Shown: piece after piece, positions 46,794 to 54,724 of the stretch
How positions within the stretch are numbered: position 1 is the first letter of the stretch
Layout: every line of letters begins with the position of its first letter
From: Shinella zoogloeoides
GTDB taxonomy: Bacteria; Pseudomonadota; Alphaproteobacteria; Rhizobiales; Rhizobiaceae
Length of the DNA stretch: 64,000 nt
Direction of reading: 5' to 3'
NCBI RefSeq assembly: GCF_020883495.1
Contig: NZ_CP086610.1
Location: 186,001-250,000, forward strand
Notes under the pieces: generated by a model
Database searches by the model: none
What the model was told of the DNA's origin: nothing
What the model saw: only the letters and a program-made list of their open reading frames with translations
Position numbers and translations under genes: made by a program

Positions 46794-49004
46794 ATGAGCG
46801 CATACAAGAACTTTTCCATCGAGACCGACGCCGACGGCATTGCGCTGGTCACCTGGGACATGCCTGAAAAGTCGATGAACGTCTTCACCGTCGAGGTGAT
46901 GGACGAACTCGACGCGATCATCGACCAGATCGTCGCCGACGCCGCCGTCAAGGGCGTGGTCATCACGTCCGGTAAGTCCTCCTTCTCGGGCGGCGCGGAC
47001 CTCTCGATGATCAAGGCGAGCTTCGATCTCCTGAAGGACGCCGAGGCGACCGATCCGGCGACCGCCGTGCAGAAGCTGTTCGACGCCACGGGCCGCATGA
47101 CTTGGCTGTTCCGGAAGCTCGAAACCTGCGGCAAGCCGTGGGTCTCGGCCATCAACGGCACCTGCATGGGCGGCGCTTTCGAAATGTCGCTGGCCTGCCA
47201 TGGCCGCGTCGCTTCCAACGCCAAGTCGGTCAAGATCGCGCTGCCTGAAGTCAAGGTCGGCATCTTCCCCGGCGCCGGCGGCACCCAGCGCGTGCCGCGC
47301 CTTGCCAACGCGCAGGACGCCCTGCAGATGATGACGACGGGCTCCTCGCTGACGGGCGCGCGCGCCAAGGCGATGAACCTCGTGCATCAGGTCGTCGAGC
47401 CCGACCAGCTCATCCCCGCCGCAAAGCAGATGATCAAGGACGGCCTCAAGCCCGTACAGCCCTGGGACGAGAAGGGCTTCAAGGCTCCCGGCGGCGGCAT
47501 CTGGACGCCGGCTTCCGCCCAGCTCTGGCCGGCCGCTCCTGCGATCCTGCGCCGCGAGACCGCGGGCAACTATCCGGGCGCGCTTGCCATTCTGAAGTGC
47601 GTCTATGAAGGCCTGCAGGTTCCCTTCGAAACGGGCCTGAAGATCGAGCAGCGCTACTTCACCTACATCCTCCAGACGACCGAAGCCTTCTCGATGATCC
47701 GGTCGCTGTTCATCTCCATGCAGGAACTCGGCAAGGGCGCGCGCCGCCCGGCCGGCGTGCCGAAGGCGGAGTTCAAGAAGGTCGCCGTCGTTGGCGCCGG
47801 CTTCATGGGTGCTTCCATCGCCTATGTCACCGCTGCCGCCGGCATTCCGGTCGTGCTGATCGACCGCGACCAGGAGGCTGCCGACAAGGGCAAGGCGCAT
47901 TCCGAAGGCCTCGTCACCGGCGCCATCGGCAAGGGCCGCATGTCGAAGGAAGACGGCGAGAAGCTGCTTTCCCTCATCACCCCGACGCCGGACTATGCGA
48001 ACCTCGCCGATGCCGACCTCGTCATCGAGGCCGTCTTCGAGGACCGCAACGTCAAGAAGGAAGTCACCGAAAAGATCGAGGCCGTGCTGCGCGAAGACGC
48101 TATCTTCGCCTCCAACACCTCGACCCTGCCGATCACCGGCCTTGCCAAGAATTCCAAGCGCCCGAACCAGTTCATCGGCATCCACTTCTTCTCGCCGGTC
48201 GACAAGATGATGCTGGTGGAAGTGATCCTCGGTAAGGAGACGGGCGACAAGGCGCTCGCCACCGCGCTCGATTACGTTGCGGCCATCAAGAAGACGCCGA
48301 TCGTCGTCAACGACACGCGCGGCTTCTACGTCAACCGCTGCGTCTTCCGTTACATGGCCGAAGCCTATGACATGCTGATCGAAGGCGTGCCGGCGGCGAT
48401 GATCGAGAATGCCGCCAAGATGGCCGGCATGCCGGTCGGCCCGCTGTCGCTGAACGATGAAGTCGCCGTCGATCTGTCCTACAAGATCTTCAAGGCCTCC
48501 ATCGCCGATCTCGGCGCCGAATCCGTCGATCCGCGCCACATGGAGCTGGTCACGAAGCTGGTGGAAGGCGAAGGCCGTCTCGGCCGCAAGGCCGGCAAGG
48601 GCTTCTACGACTATCCGCCGAAGCCGGCGAAGAAGAAGCTGTGGCCGGGCCTGAAGGACCTCTATCCGCAGCAGAAGCCCGACGACGTCGATATCAAGGT
48701 GATCAAGGAGCGCCTGCTCGTCACCATCGCGCTGGAAGCGGCCCGCACCATGGAAGAGGGCATCGTTACCGATCCGCGCGAGGCCGATGTCGGCTCCATC
48801 CTCGGCTTCGGTTTTGCGCCCTATACCGGCGGCACGCTCTCCTACATCGACGGCATGGGCGTGAAGAATTTCGTCGCGCTCTGCGAGAAGCTCGCCGCCA
48901 GCTACGGCAGCCACTTCCAGCCGACGCTGCTGCTGAAGGACATGGCCGCCAAGGGCGAAACCTTCTACGGCCGCTTCGCGCCGGACGCCAAGAAGGCGGC
49001 CTGA
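46794..49004 (+). CDS. fadB: 3-hydroxyacyl-CoA dehydrogenase / enoyl-CoA hydratase (FadB/FadJ type)
   Basis: The 736-residue multifunctional enzyme has an N-terminal crotonase domain (SFSGGADLSM, NGTCMGGAFEMSLACHGRVAS, PGAGGTQRVPRLA) and then an NAD-binding 3-hydroxyacyl-CoA dehydrogenase (VAVVGAGFMGASIAYVTAAAG, catalytic region IGIHFFSPVDKM). Two C-terminal helical domains end in GRKAGKGFYDY and GFAPYTGG. It forms the trifunctional complex with thiolase. A strong terminator follows. Confidence 0.95.
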   Translation: MSAYKNFSIETDADGIALVTWDMPEKSMNVFTVEVMDELDAIIDQIVADAAVKGVVITSGKSSFSGGADLSMIKASFDLLKDAEATDPATAVQKLFDATGRMTWLFRKLETCGKPWVSAINGTCMGGAFEMSLACHGRVASNAKSVKIALPEVKVGIFPGAGGTQRVPRLANAQDALQMMTTGSSLTGARAKAMNLVHQVVEPDQLIPAAKQMIKDGLKPVQPWDEKGFKAPGGGIWTPASAQLWPAAPAILRRETAGNYPGALAILKCVYEGLQVPFETGLKIEQRYFTYILQTTEAFSMIRSLFISMQELGKGARRPAGVPKAEFKKVAVVGAGFMGASIAYVTAAAGIPVVLIDRDQEAADKGKAHSEGLVTGAIGKGRMSKEDGEKLLSLITPTPDYANLADADLVIEAVFEDRNVKKEVTEKIEAVLREDAIFASNTSTLPITGLAKNSKRPNQFIGIHFFSPVDKMMLVEVILGKETGDKALATALDYVAAIKKTPIVVNDTRGFYVNRCVFRYMAEAYDMLIEGVPAAMIENAAKMAGMPVGPLSLNDEVAVDLSYKIFKASIADLGAESVDPRHMELVTKLVEGEGRLGRKAGKGFYDYPPKPAKKKLWPGLKDLYPQQKPDDVDIKVIKERLLVTIALEAARTMEEGIVTDPREADVGSILGFGFAPYTGGTLSYIDGMGVKNFVALCEKLAASYGSHFQPTLLLKDMAAKGETFYGRFAPDAKKAA

Positions 49005-49017
49005 GCCGCCCCCCCAA

Positions 49018-49057
49018 CGCCCCGGTTCAGGCCCGCCGCCTGAGCCGGGGCGTTTTT
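49018..49057 (+). terminator. Rho-independent terminator after the FadB-type gene
   Basis: A 14-bp stem starting CGCCCCGG (one G-T pair), a 7-base loop and TTTTT follow the stop codon by about 14 bases. Confidence 0.92.
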
Positions 49058-49181
49058 CTTAAGAAGCCTCTCCTTCCGCTATCTTTGCCCTTCGCCCCAT
49101 TTCCGCCCTTCCCGCGCGCTTCTTGCCGCGGGGGCGGGGACGGCTTATCTGGGAGGGCATGAACTTTTGGAGAATCAGCCC

Positions 49182-49448
49182 ATGTCGAACGGCGTGAACG
49201 GCTTCCTCGGCGACACACCGCTGCGCGTGCTCATCAAGCTCCTGATCCTGTCGGTGGCTGTGGGCTTCCTGATGTCGATCTTCGGACTTTACCCGGATGA
49301 CATCCTCTTCGCCGTGCGCGATTTCGTCATCGACCTGTGGAACAAGGGCTTCAAGACGCTGGGCAAGCTTGGCGACTATCTGCTGCTCGGCGCGGTCATC
49401 GTCGTTCCGGTCTTTGTCCTCATCCGTCTCCTGAGCTACCGCCGCTGA
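49182..49448 (+). CDS. DUF6460-type small membrane protein
   Basis: The 88-residue protein has two hydrophobic segments (LRVLIKLLILSVAVGFLMSIF and YLLLGAVIVVPVFVLIRLL) separated by a DDILFAVRDFVIDLW helix. The ATG at 49182 follows GGAGAA. It is an inner-membrane protein with unknown role. Its stop overlaps the next gene's ATG by one base. Confidence 0.82.
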   Translation: MSNGVNGFLGDTPLRVLIKLLILSVAVGFLMSIFGLYPDDILFAVRDFVIDLWNKGFKTLGKLGDYLLLGAVIVVPVFVLIRLLSYRR

Positions 49449-49936
49449 TGACCTCTTCCCGCCGCGCCTTTCTCACCGCCTCCGCGGCGGCCCTCGCCGC
49501 GCTTGCCGCCGGCTGCTCCACCACGCGCCCGCCGGCCCCTTCGGCAGGAACCGGCAGCGACCAGACGGCCGCTTCGCTTGGCCTCGTCAACAAGCTGAGG
49601 GCCGGGCGCGGGCTGCCGGCGCTCTCGATCGACCCGGCCGCGCAACACGCGGCGATGGATCAGGCAAGCCGCATGGCGGCGGCCGGCAAGATGGAGCACA
49701 ATATCGGCCTCGGCGCGAATTTCGGCAAACGCATGAAGGGCATGGATGTCGTCCTGCCGGCGGCGGAGAATATCGCGGCCGGACAGGACAGCGCGGCGGA
49801 AGCCTTCGACGCCTGGTATCGTTCGCCCAAGCACCTCGCCAACATGCTGGGCAACTATCGCGGTCTCGGCGTTGCGGTCGTCTCCAACCCGGCCTCGGGC
49901 GGCCGGCGTTACTGGGCGATGGTGCTTTCGGGCTGA
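49448..49936 (+). CDS. CAP/SCP-domain lipoprotein
   Basis: The 162-residue protein has a twin-arginine-like start (SSRRAFLTASAA) and a lipobox ending AALAAGC, so it is likely a lipoprotein. The CAP domain is visible in LGLVNKLRAGRGLPALSIDP, QASRMAAAGKMEHNIG, PAAENIAAGQDSAAEAFDAW and SPKHLANMLG. CAP proteins are extracytoplasmic; their bacterial function is mostly unknown. Confidence 0.9.
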   Translation: MTSSRRAFLTASAAALAALAAGCSTTRPPAPSAGTGSDQTAASLGLVNKLRAGRGLPALSIDPAAQHAAMDQASRMAAAGKMEHNIGLGANFGKRMKGMDVVLPAAENIAAGQDSAAEAFDAWYRSPKHLANMLGNYRGLGVAVVSNPASGGRRYWAMVLSG

Positions 49937-50262
49937 TGGAGACGGATATGGGGCGAAGCCGGCAGATCGTCAGGATTGCGGAGCTGGAGATCGACCCCGC
50001 CCAATTGGACAGCTACAGGTCTCTGCTGGCCGAGGAGATCGAAGCTTCCGTCCGTCTCGAACCCGGCGTCCTCATGCTGCATGCTGTTTCTCTCGACGAA
50101 GCGCCGGAAAAAATCCGGCTGCTCGAACTGTATGCCGACGAGGCGGCCTATCAGGCGCATCTCGCCACGCCGCATTTTCAGAAGTACAAGACGCTGACGG
50201 CCTCCATGGTTCGCTCGCTTCGCCTTCTCCCGGTGACGCCGATCCTGCTGGCAGCGAAGTAG
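49936..50262 (+). CDS. Antibiotic-biosynthesis-monooxygenase-like (ABM) protein
   Basis: The 108-residue protein has the ABM ferredoxin-like fold: IVRIAELEIDPAQLDSYRSL, EPGVLMLHAV, then LELYADEAAYQAHLATPHFQKY. Family members are quinol oxygenases or small-molecule modifying enzymes. The ATG overlaps the previous stop by one base; a second ATG is at 49948. Confidence 0.88.
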   Translation: METDMGRSRQIVRIAELEIDPAQLDSYRSLLAEEIEASVRLEPGVLMLHAVSLDEAPEKIRLLELYADEAAYQAHLATPHFQKYKTLTASMVRSLRLLPVTPILLAAK

Positions 50263-50271
50263 GAACGGCAT

Positions 50272-51633
50272 ATGAGCGCAGCGGCGATACCTGAAAACGA
50301 TGGATCCGGCGCCTTCGAGGTGACGCACCGGCTGGTGCTGTCCATCGCCATCCCCATGACGCTCGGCTTCCTGACGACGCCGCTGCTGGGCCTGACCGAC
50401 ACGGCGGTGGCCGGGCGGCTCGGCTCGGCCAATGCGCTGGCCGGGCTTGCCGTGGGCGCGGTGCTCTTCGATCTGCTGCTCGGCAGTTTCAATTTCCTGC
50501 GCGCCTCCACCACCGGCCTCGTGGCACAGGCTTACGGGCGCGGCGACCGGAGCGAGGAGCAGGCGGTCTACTGGCGCTCGCTCACGATCGCGCTTTGCGT
50601 GGGACTGGTGATTTCGCTGCTCTCGCCGCTGCTACTTTCCGCCGGGCTTTTCCTGATGGCCCCGTCGCCGGAGGTGGCGGAGGTCACCTCGACCTATTTC
50701 ACGATCCGCGTGCTGTCCGCCCCCATGGCGCTCGCCAACTACACCCTGCTCGGCTTCGTGCTCGGGCGGGGACAGGGCATGACGGGGCTGCTGCTGCCGG
50801 CCATCATCAACGGCATCAACATCGCGCTGTCGATCGGTCTCGGCCTCGGGCTGGGCTGGGGCGTCGCCGGCATCGCCTGGGGCACCTTCGCCGGCGAGAC
50901 GGTCGGCACGCTGGCCGGCCTCCTCATCGTCGTCTCGCGCTTCGAGCGCGCCCACCGGCCGGCGCGCGCGGAAATCTTCGCGCGCGAACGCATGCGGGCG
51001 CTGTTCTCGCTGAACCGCGACATCATGATCCGCACCTTCGTGCTGATCGGTTCCTTCGCCATCATGACGCGCATCGGCTCCTCGATGGGGCCGCTGGTGC
51101 TGGCGGCCAATGCGGTGCTGATGAACATCTTCCTCGTCGCCGGCTATTATCTCGACGGCCTCGCCAACGCCGCCGAACAGCTCGTCGGCCGGGCCCTGGG
51201 CGCCAATTTCCGCCCAGCCTTCGACCGAGCGGTGAAGCTGACCGTGATCTGGTCCTTCGGCCTCGGTGCGGCAACGACGATGCTCCTGCTCCTTTTCGGA
51301 ACGGATGTGATCGCCCTGCTGACGACGACGGAGAGCGTGCGGGTCGAGGCGGCGAAATACCTGCCCTGGGCGGCGCTGACGGCGATCAGCGGGGCGCTCG
51401 CCTTCCAGATGGACGGCGTGTTCATCGGCGCGACCTGGTCTTCGGCCATGCGCAACATGATGATGGCGGCCTTCGTGGGCTATATCGCGGCACTTGCCCT
51501 CTTCGTGCCGCTCCTCGGCAATCACGGGCTTTGGCTCTCGCTGAATCTGTTCCTGGCGTTCCGGGGGATATTCTTCGCGCTGCGCCTGCCGGCGCTGGCG
51601 GGCCGGCAGTTTTCCGGGGCGGGCCGGAGCTGA
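50272..51633 (+). CDS. MATE-family efflux transporter (DinF-like)
   Basis: The 453-residue membrane protein has 12 hydrophobic segments in two MATE halves (IPMTLGFLTTPLLGLTDTAV in the first; a second half with LIGSFAIMTRIGSS and DGLANAAEQLVGRALG). It exports cationic drugs or metabolites using an ion gradient. The start follows AGGAACGG, 10 bases after the ABM gene. Confidence 0.93.
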   Translation: MSAAAIPENDGSGAFEVTHRLVLSIAIPMTLGFLTTPLLGLTDTAVAGRLGSANALAGLAVGAVLFDLLLGSFNFLRASTTGLVAQAYGRGDRSEEQAVYWRSLTIALCVGLVISLLSPLLLSAGLFLMAPSPEVAEVTSTYFTIRVLSAPMALANYTLLGFVLGRGQGMTGLLLPAIINGINIALSIGLGLGLGWGVAGIAWGTFAGETVGTLAGLLIVVSRFERAHRPARAEIFARERMRALFSLNRDIMIRTFVLIGSFAIMTRIGSSMGPLVLAANAVLMNIFLVAGYYLDGLANAAEQLVGRALGANFRPAFDRAVKLTVIWSFGLGAATTMLLLLFGTDVIALLTTTESVRVEAAKYLPWAALTAISGALAFQMDGVFIGATWSSAMRNMMMAAFVGYIAALALFVPLLGNHGLWLSLNLFLAFRGIFFALRLPALAGRQFSGAGRS

Positions 51634-51660
51634 TCTCCGGCCCTTCGCGGCCGATGCAAG

Positions 51661-51864
51661 TCAGGCCGGCTGGGCGCGACGCAGAGGCCTGAGACCGAGA
51701 AGATCGAGTGGGCCTGTCTCCGGCCGCTCCGGCCTTTCACCATCCTCCGCGTCGATTTCGGCCCTCGCGCGCAGCCAGTGCGAATATTCGCGGCCTTCCG
51801 GACGGCCTTCCTCTTCCCAGATTTCGTGGGCCCTTTTGCGGATTTTCTCGTTGCGATCGTCCAT
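51661..51864 (-). CDS. DUF2934 protein
   Basis: The 67-residue protein has the short DUF2934 helix pair (EKIRKRAHEIWEEEGRPEG, then YSHWLRARAEI) followed by a proline-rich tail. Such proteins are common in rhizobia and of unknown function. Convergent with the MATE gene. Confidence 0.88.
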   Translation of the reverse strand: MDDRNEKIRKRAHEIWEEEGRPEGREYSHWLRARAEIDAEDGERPERPETGPLDLLGLRPLRRAQPA

Positions 51865-52001
51865 CGTATCGTCCCTTCCTGGCCTTTTCGGCCGTTCGGG
51901 CGGGATCGGTGCAGGCTACCGTCGATGCGAATCGGCTTCTGCCGAGCACTCCACCCGCAAGGGGGTAACCCTGGCGGGCGCGTTTGGTTCCCGTGTGGCG
52001 C

Positions 52002-53087
52002 TCAGAGGGTCCGGTCCGCCCAATGGGCGGTGCGGGTGCCGCGCAGCGCGGAAATCGAGGGGATCTGCTCGCGATCGCAAAGCCGCGAGAGGCCGTTGAC
52101 GATCTCGCCCGGCAGCGTCGGGCCGGCATAGACCATGCAGGAATAGAGCTGCACGAGGTTGGCCCCGGCGCGGATTTTCTCCGCCGCCGTCTCCGCCGAG
52201 GAAACGCCGCCGACGCCGATGATCGGCAGGTCGTCGCCGACGCGCCGGCGCATCTTGGCAAGCACGGCGGTCGATTTTTCGAAGAGCGGCTTGCCGGAGA
52301 GGCCGCCCGCTTCACCAGCATGGCGGGTGTCGCGCAGGCCCTCGCGCGAAAGCGTCGTGTTGGAGACGATGAGGCCGTCGAGCGGATGTGCGAGGGCCAC
52401 TTCGGCGATATCGTCGAGGCCCTCTTCGGTGAGATCGGGCGCGATCTTCAGGAAGACGGGCACCGGCCGGCCGCTGCGGGCCTGTTCCTCGGTGCGGGCG
52501 GCGAGCACGGCGGTGAGCAGCGCGTGCAGGCTTTCCTTGGCCTGCAGGTCGCGCAGGCCCGGCGTGTTGGGCGAGGAGATATTGGCGGTGAAGTAGCGCG
52601 CGACATCGTAGAAGGTGCGGATGCCCGCCACATAGTCGGCGATGCGATCCTCACTGTCCTTGTTGGCGCCGATATTGACGCCGATCAGCGCATCGCGCCG
52701 GCAGGCCCTCAGGCGCTCCAGCGCAGCCGCATGGCCGGCATTGTTGAAGCCGAGGCGGTTGATGACGGCATCGTCTTCCGTCAGGCGGAAGATGCGCGGC
52801 TTGGGATTGCCGTCCTGCGGGCGCGGGGTGACGGTGCCGATCTCCGTGAAGCCGAAGCCGAGGCGCAGCAGCGCTTCAGGCACCTCGGCATTCTTGTCGT
52901 AGCCGGCGGCCATGCCGAGCGGATTGGGAAAGGCGATGCCGGCGACCGTCTGGGCAAGGCGCGGATCGGCCTTGGCCGGGCAGGCGGGCACGACGCCGGC
53001 CTTCAGCGCGGCGATGGAAAGGCCGTGGGCGGTTTCCGGATCGAAGAGGAAGAGGCCCTTGCGGCCAAGGCTCGAAAGAAACGACAT
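52002..53087 (-). CDS. pyrD: Dihydroorotate dehydrogenase (quinone), class 2
   Basis: The 361-residue flavoenzyme of pyrimidine synthesis oxidises dihydroorotate to orotate and passes electrons to ubiquinone. It has the class 2 N-terminal membrane-associating helix (LSSLGRKGLFLFDPETAHGL), FPNPLGMAAGYDKNA, NRLGFNN, the catalytic Ser in ANISSPNTPGLR, and FMN-binding GVGGVSS. The ATG at 53087 overlaps the DUF952 stop. Confidence 0.95.
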   Translation of the reverse strand: MSFLSSLGRKGLFLFDPETAHGLSIAALKAGVVPACPAKADPRLAQTVAGIAFPNPLGMAAGYDKNAEVPEALLRLGFGFTEIGTVTPRPQDGNPKPRIFRLTEDDAVINRLGFNNAGHAAALERLRACRRDALIGVNIGANKDSEDRIADYVAGIRTFYDVARYFTANISSPNTPGLRDLQAKESLHALLTAVLAARTEEQARSGRPVPVFLKIAPDLTEEGLDDIAEVALAHPLDGLIVSNTTLSREGLRDTRHAGEAGGLSGKPLFEKSTAVLAKMRRRVGDDLPIIGVGGVSSAETAAEKIRAGANLVQLYSCMVYAGPTLPGEIVNGLSRLCDREQIPSISALRGTRTAHWADRTL

Positions 53088-53434
53088 CAGAGGGACATCT
53101 CCGGAAACTGGTGGGCGCCGTCGACGCCGAGCGGCAGGGGCTTTTCCCAAAGCACGGCGGAAAGCGGCAGGTCGGCATAAAGATGCGGGAAGAGATCGCC
53201 GCCGCGCGAGGGCTCGAAGAGAAGCTTTTCGCCGAGCGCATCGCCGTCAACGGCGACGAGAAGAAGGTCGCTCTGGCCGGCGAAATGGCGGGCGGCGGTC
53301 TCCTTCGCCTGGGCCGCGGTGGAAAAATGGATGTAGCCGTCTGCAAGATCGATGGCCGCACCCTTGAAAATCCCGGCGTCCTTCGCATTTTGCCACAGAC
53401 TTGCCGGAACGATCTTGTAGATTGTTTTGGCCAT
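53087..53434 (-). CDS. DUF952 protein
   Basis: The 115-residue protein has the DUF952 pattern: TIYKIVPASLWQNAKDAG, DLADGYIHFSTAAQ and FPHLYADLPLSAV. It is regularly found just upstream of pyrD in rhizobia. Function unknown; possibly related to glutathione S-transferase-like or ADP-ribosyl folds. The ATG at 53434 is family-consistent. Confidence 0.9.
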   Translation of the reverse strand: MAKTIYKIVPASLWQNAKDAGIFKGAAIDLADGYIHFSTAAQAKETAARHFAGQSDLLLVAVDGDALGEKLLFEPSRGGDLFPHLYADLPLSAVLWEKPLPLGVDGAHQFPEMSL

Positions 53435-53542
53435 CTCGCCCGTTTCTCCATCGGCTGCCGCGTCTATCGGTAGCGCTTGCCGCAAAGAACGGCGAATGTC
53501 CACCGGCGACAGGCCCGGAAACCGGCTCTTGGAGGATTTTGC

Positions 53543-53968
53543 ATGCGAATCTCTGTTCTGCCCCTGACCTTCGCCGCCGCGCTGCTCGCAGGTTCCGCCC
53601 ATGCCGAGGGCGAGGGGCGCTACCGCATGGAGAAGACGGAGACCGGCTTCATCCGGCTCGACACCGCCTCGGGCGAGGTTTCGCTGTGCCGCGAGCAGGA
53701 CGGGCAGATCGTCTGCCGCATGGCGGCGGACGAGCGCGCGGCCTTCGAGAAGGAGCTGGATCTTCTCACCAAGCGCGTCGAGGCGCTCGAAAAGGGCGGT
53801 GCAACCGGCCTGACGGACGCAAAACCCTCTCTACCGTCGGATGAAGAGATTGACCGGACGCTGAGCATCATGGAAAAGATGATGCAAAGGTTCATGGGCA
53901 TCGTGAAGAACCTCGAGGACGGCGAGGAGGAAGCCGTCCCCGGGAAAACGGCGCCGCAGAAGACCTGA
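53543..53968 (+). CDS. Secreted protein with C-terminal helix
   Basis: The 141-residue protein has a signal peptide (LPLTFAAALLAGSAHA). The mature N-terminal part (GRYRMEKTETGFIRLDTASGE, then SLCREQDGQIVCRMAADE) has two cysteines that may form a disulfide. The rest is a coiled coil (ELDLLTKRVEALEKG) and acidic helix. It is periplasmic with unknown role. TTGGAGGA precedes the ATG. Confidence 0.85.
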   Translation: MRISVLPLTFAAALLAGSAHAEGEGRYRMEKTETGFIRLDTASGEVSLCREQDGQIVCRMAADERAAFEKELDLLTKRVEALEKGGATGLTDAKPSLPSDEEIDRTLSIMEKMMQRFMGIVKNLEDGEEEAVPGKTAPQKT

Positions 53969-54034
53969 CGGGCTTTCCTGCGCCGGCCGGGCCGTGCTGC
54001 GTCCGTCACGGGGTCTACTCTTGGGAGGGAGCGC

Positions 54035-54688
54035 ATGGCATCGGCACTCACCATCATCATCGCGGATGATCACCCGCTCTTTCGCGGTGCGCTGAAACAG
54101 GCGCTGACCGGAATGGCGGGCAATCCCGATATCGTCGAGGCGGGCGATTTCGAGGCGGCGCGCAAGGCCGCCACGGATCATCCCAATGCCGATCTCCTGC
54201 TGCTCGACCTCGCCATGCCGGGTGTCAGCGGCCTTTCCGGCCTGATCTCGCTGCGTGCCGAATTCCAGAGCCTTCCCGTCGTCATCGTCTCGGCCAGCGA
54301 CGACCCGGCCACCATCCGCCGCGCGCTCGACCTCGGCGCCTCCGGCTTCATCTCCAAATCTGCTTCCATCGAGGATATCCGCGAGGGCATCGGCTCGGTG
54401 CTGGAGGGCAATATCTATACGCCCGGCGGTTATGTGCGCGGGCCGGAGCAGGACAGCGAAGTGGCGGACCTCATCGCCCGGCTGCGCACGCTCACCCCGC
54501 AGCAATCGCGCGTGCTCGCCATGCTGGCCGAGGGCCTGCTGAACAAGCAGATCGCCTACGAACTCGGCGTCTCCGAGGCGACCATCAAGGCCCATGTCTC
54601 GGCGATCCTCCTCAAGCTCAATGTCGACAGCCGCACCCAGGCGGTCATCCAGCTCGGCAAGATCGGCGCGGCGCAGGCGGCGGCGTAA
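54035..54688 (+). CDS. crbR: LuxR/NarL-family response regulator (CrbR-like)
   Basis: The 217-residue regulator has a receiver domain (IADDHPLF, phospho-Asp in LLLLDLAMPGVSG) and a LuxR helix-turn-helix (LTPQQSRVLAMLAEGLLNKQIAYELGVSEATIKAHVSAIL). It faces the symporter-kinase gene at 54725. Pairs of this kind (CrbSR, MxtR/ErdR) activate acetyl-CoA synthetase and carbon-use genes. The pairing is inference from architecture and adjacency. Confidence 0.88.
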   Translation: MASALTIIIADDHPLFRGALKQALTGMAGNPDIVEAGDFEAARKAATDHPNADLLLLDLAMPGVSGLSGLISLRAEFQSLPVVIVSASDDPATIRRALDLGASGFISKSASIEDIREGIGSVLEGNIYTPGGYVRGPEQDSEVADLIARLRTLTPQQSRVLAMLAEGLLNKQIAYELGVSEATIKAHVSAILLKLNVDSRTQAVIQLGKIGAAQAAA

Positions 54689-54724
54689 GCGCGCGTAGCC
54701 CGCGACGACAATCAGAACGGAACC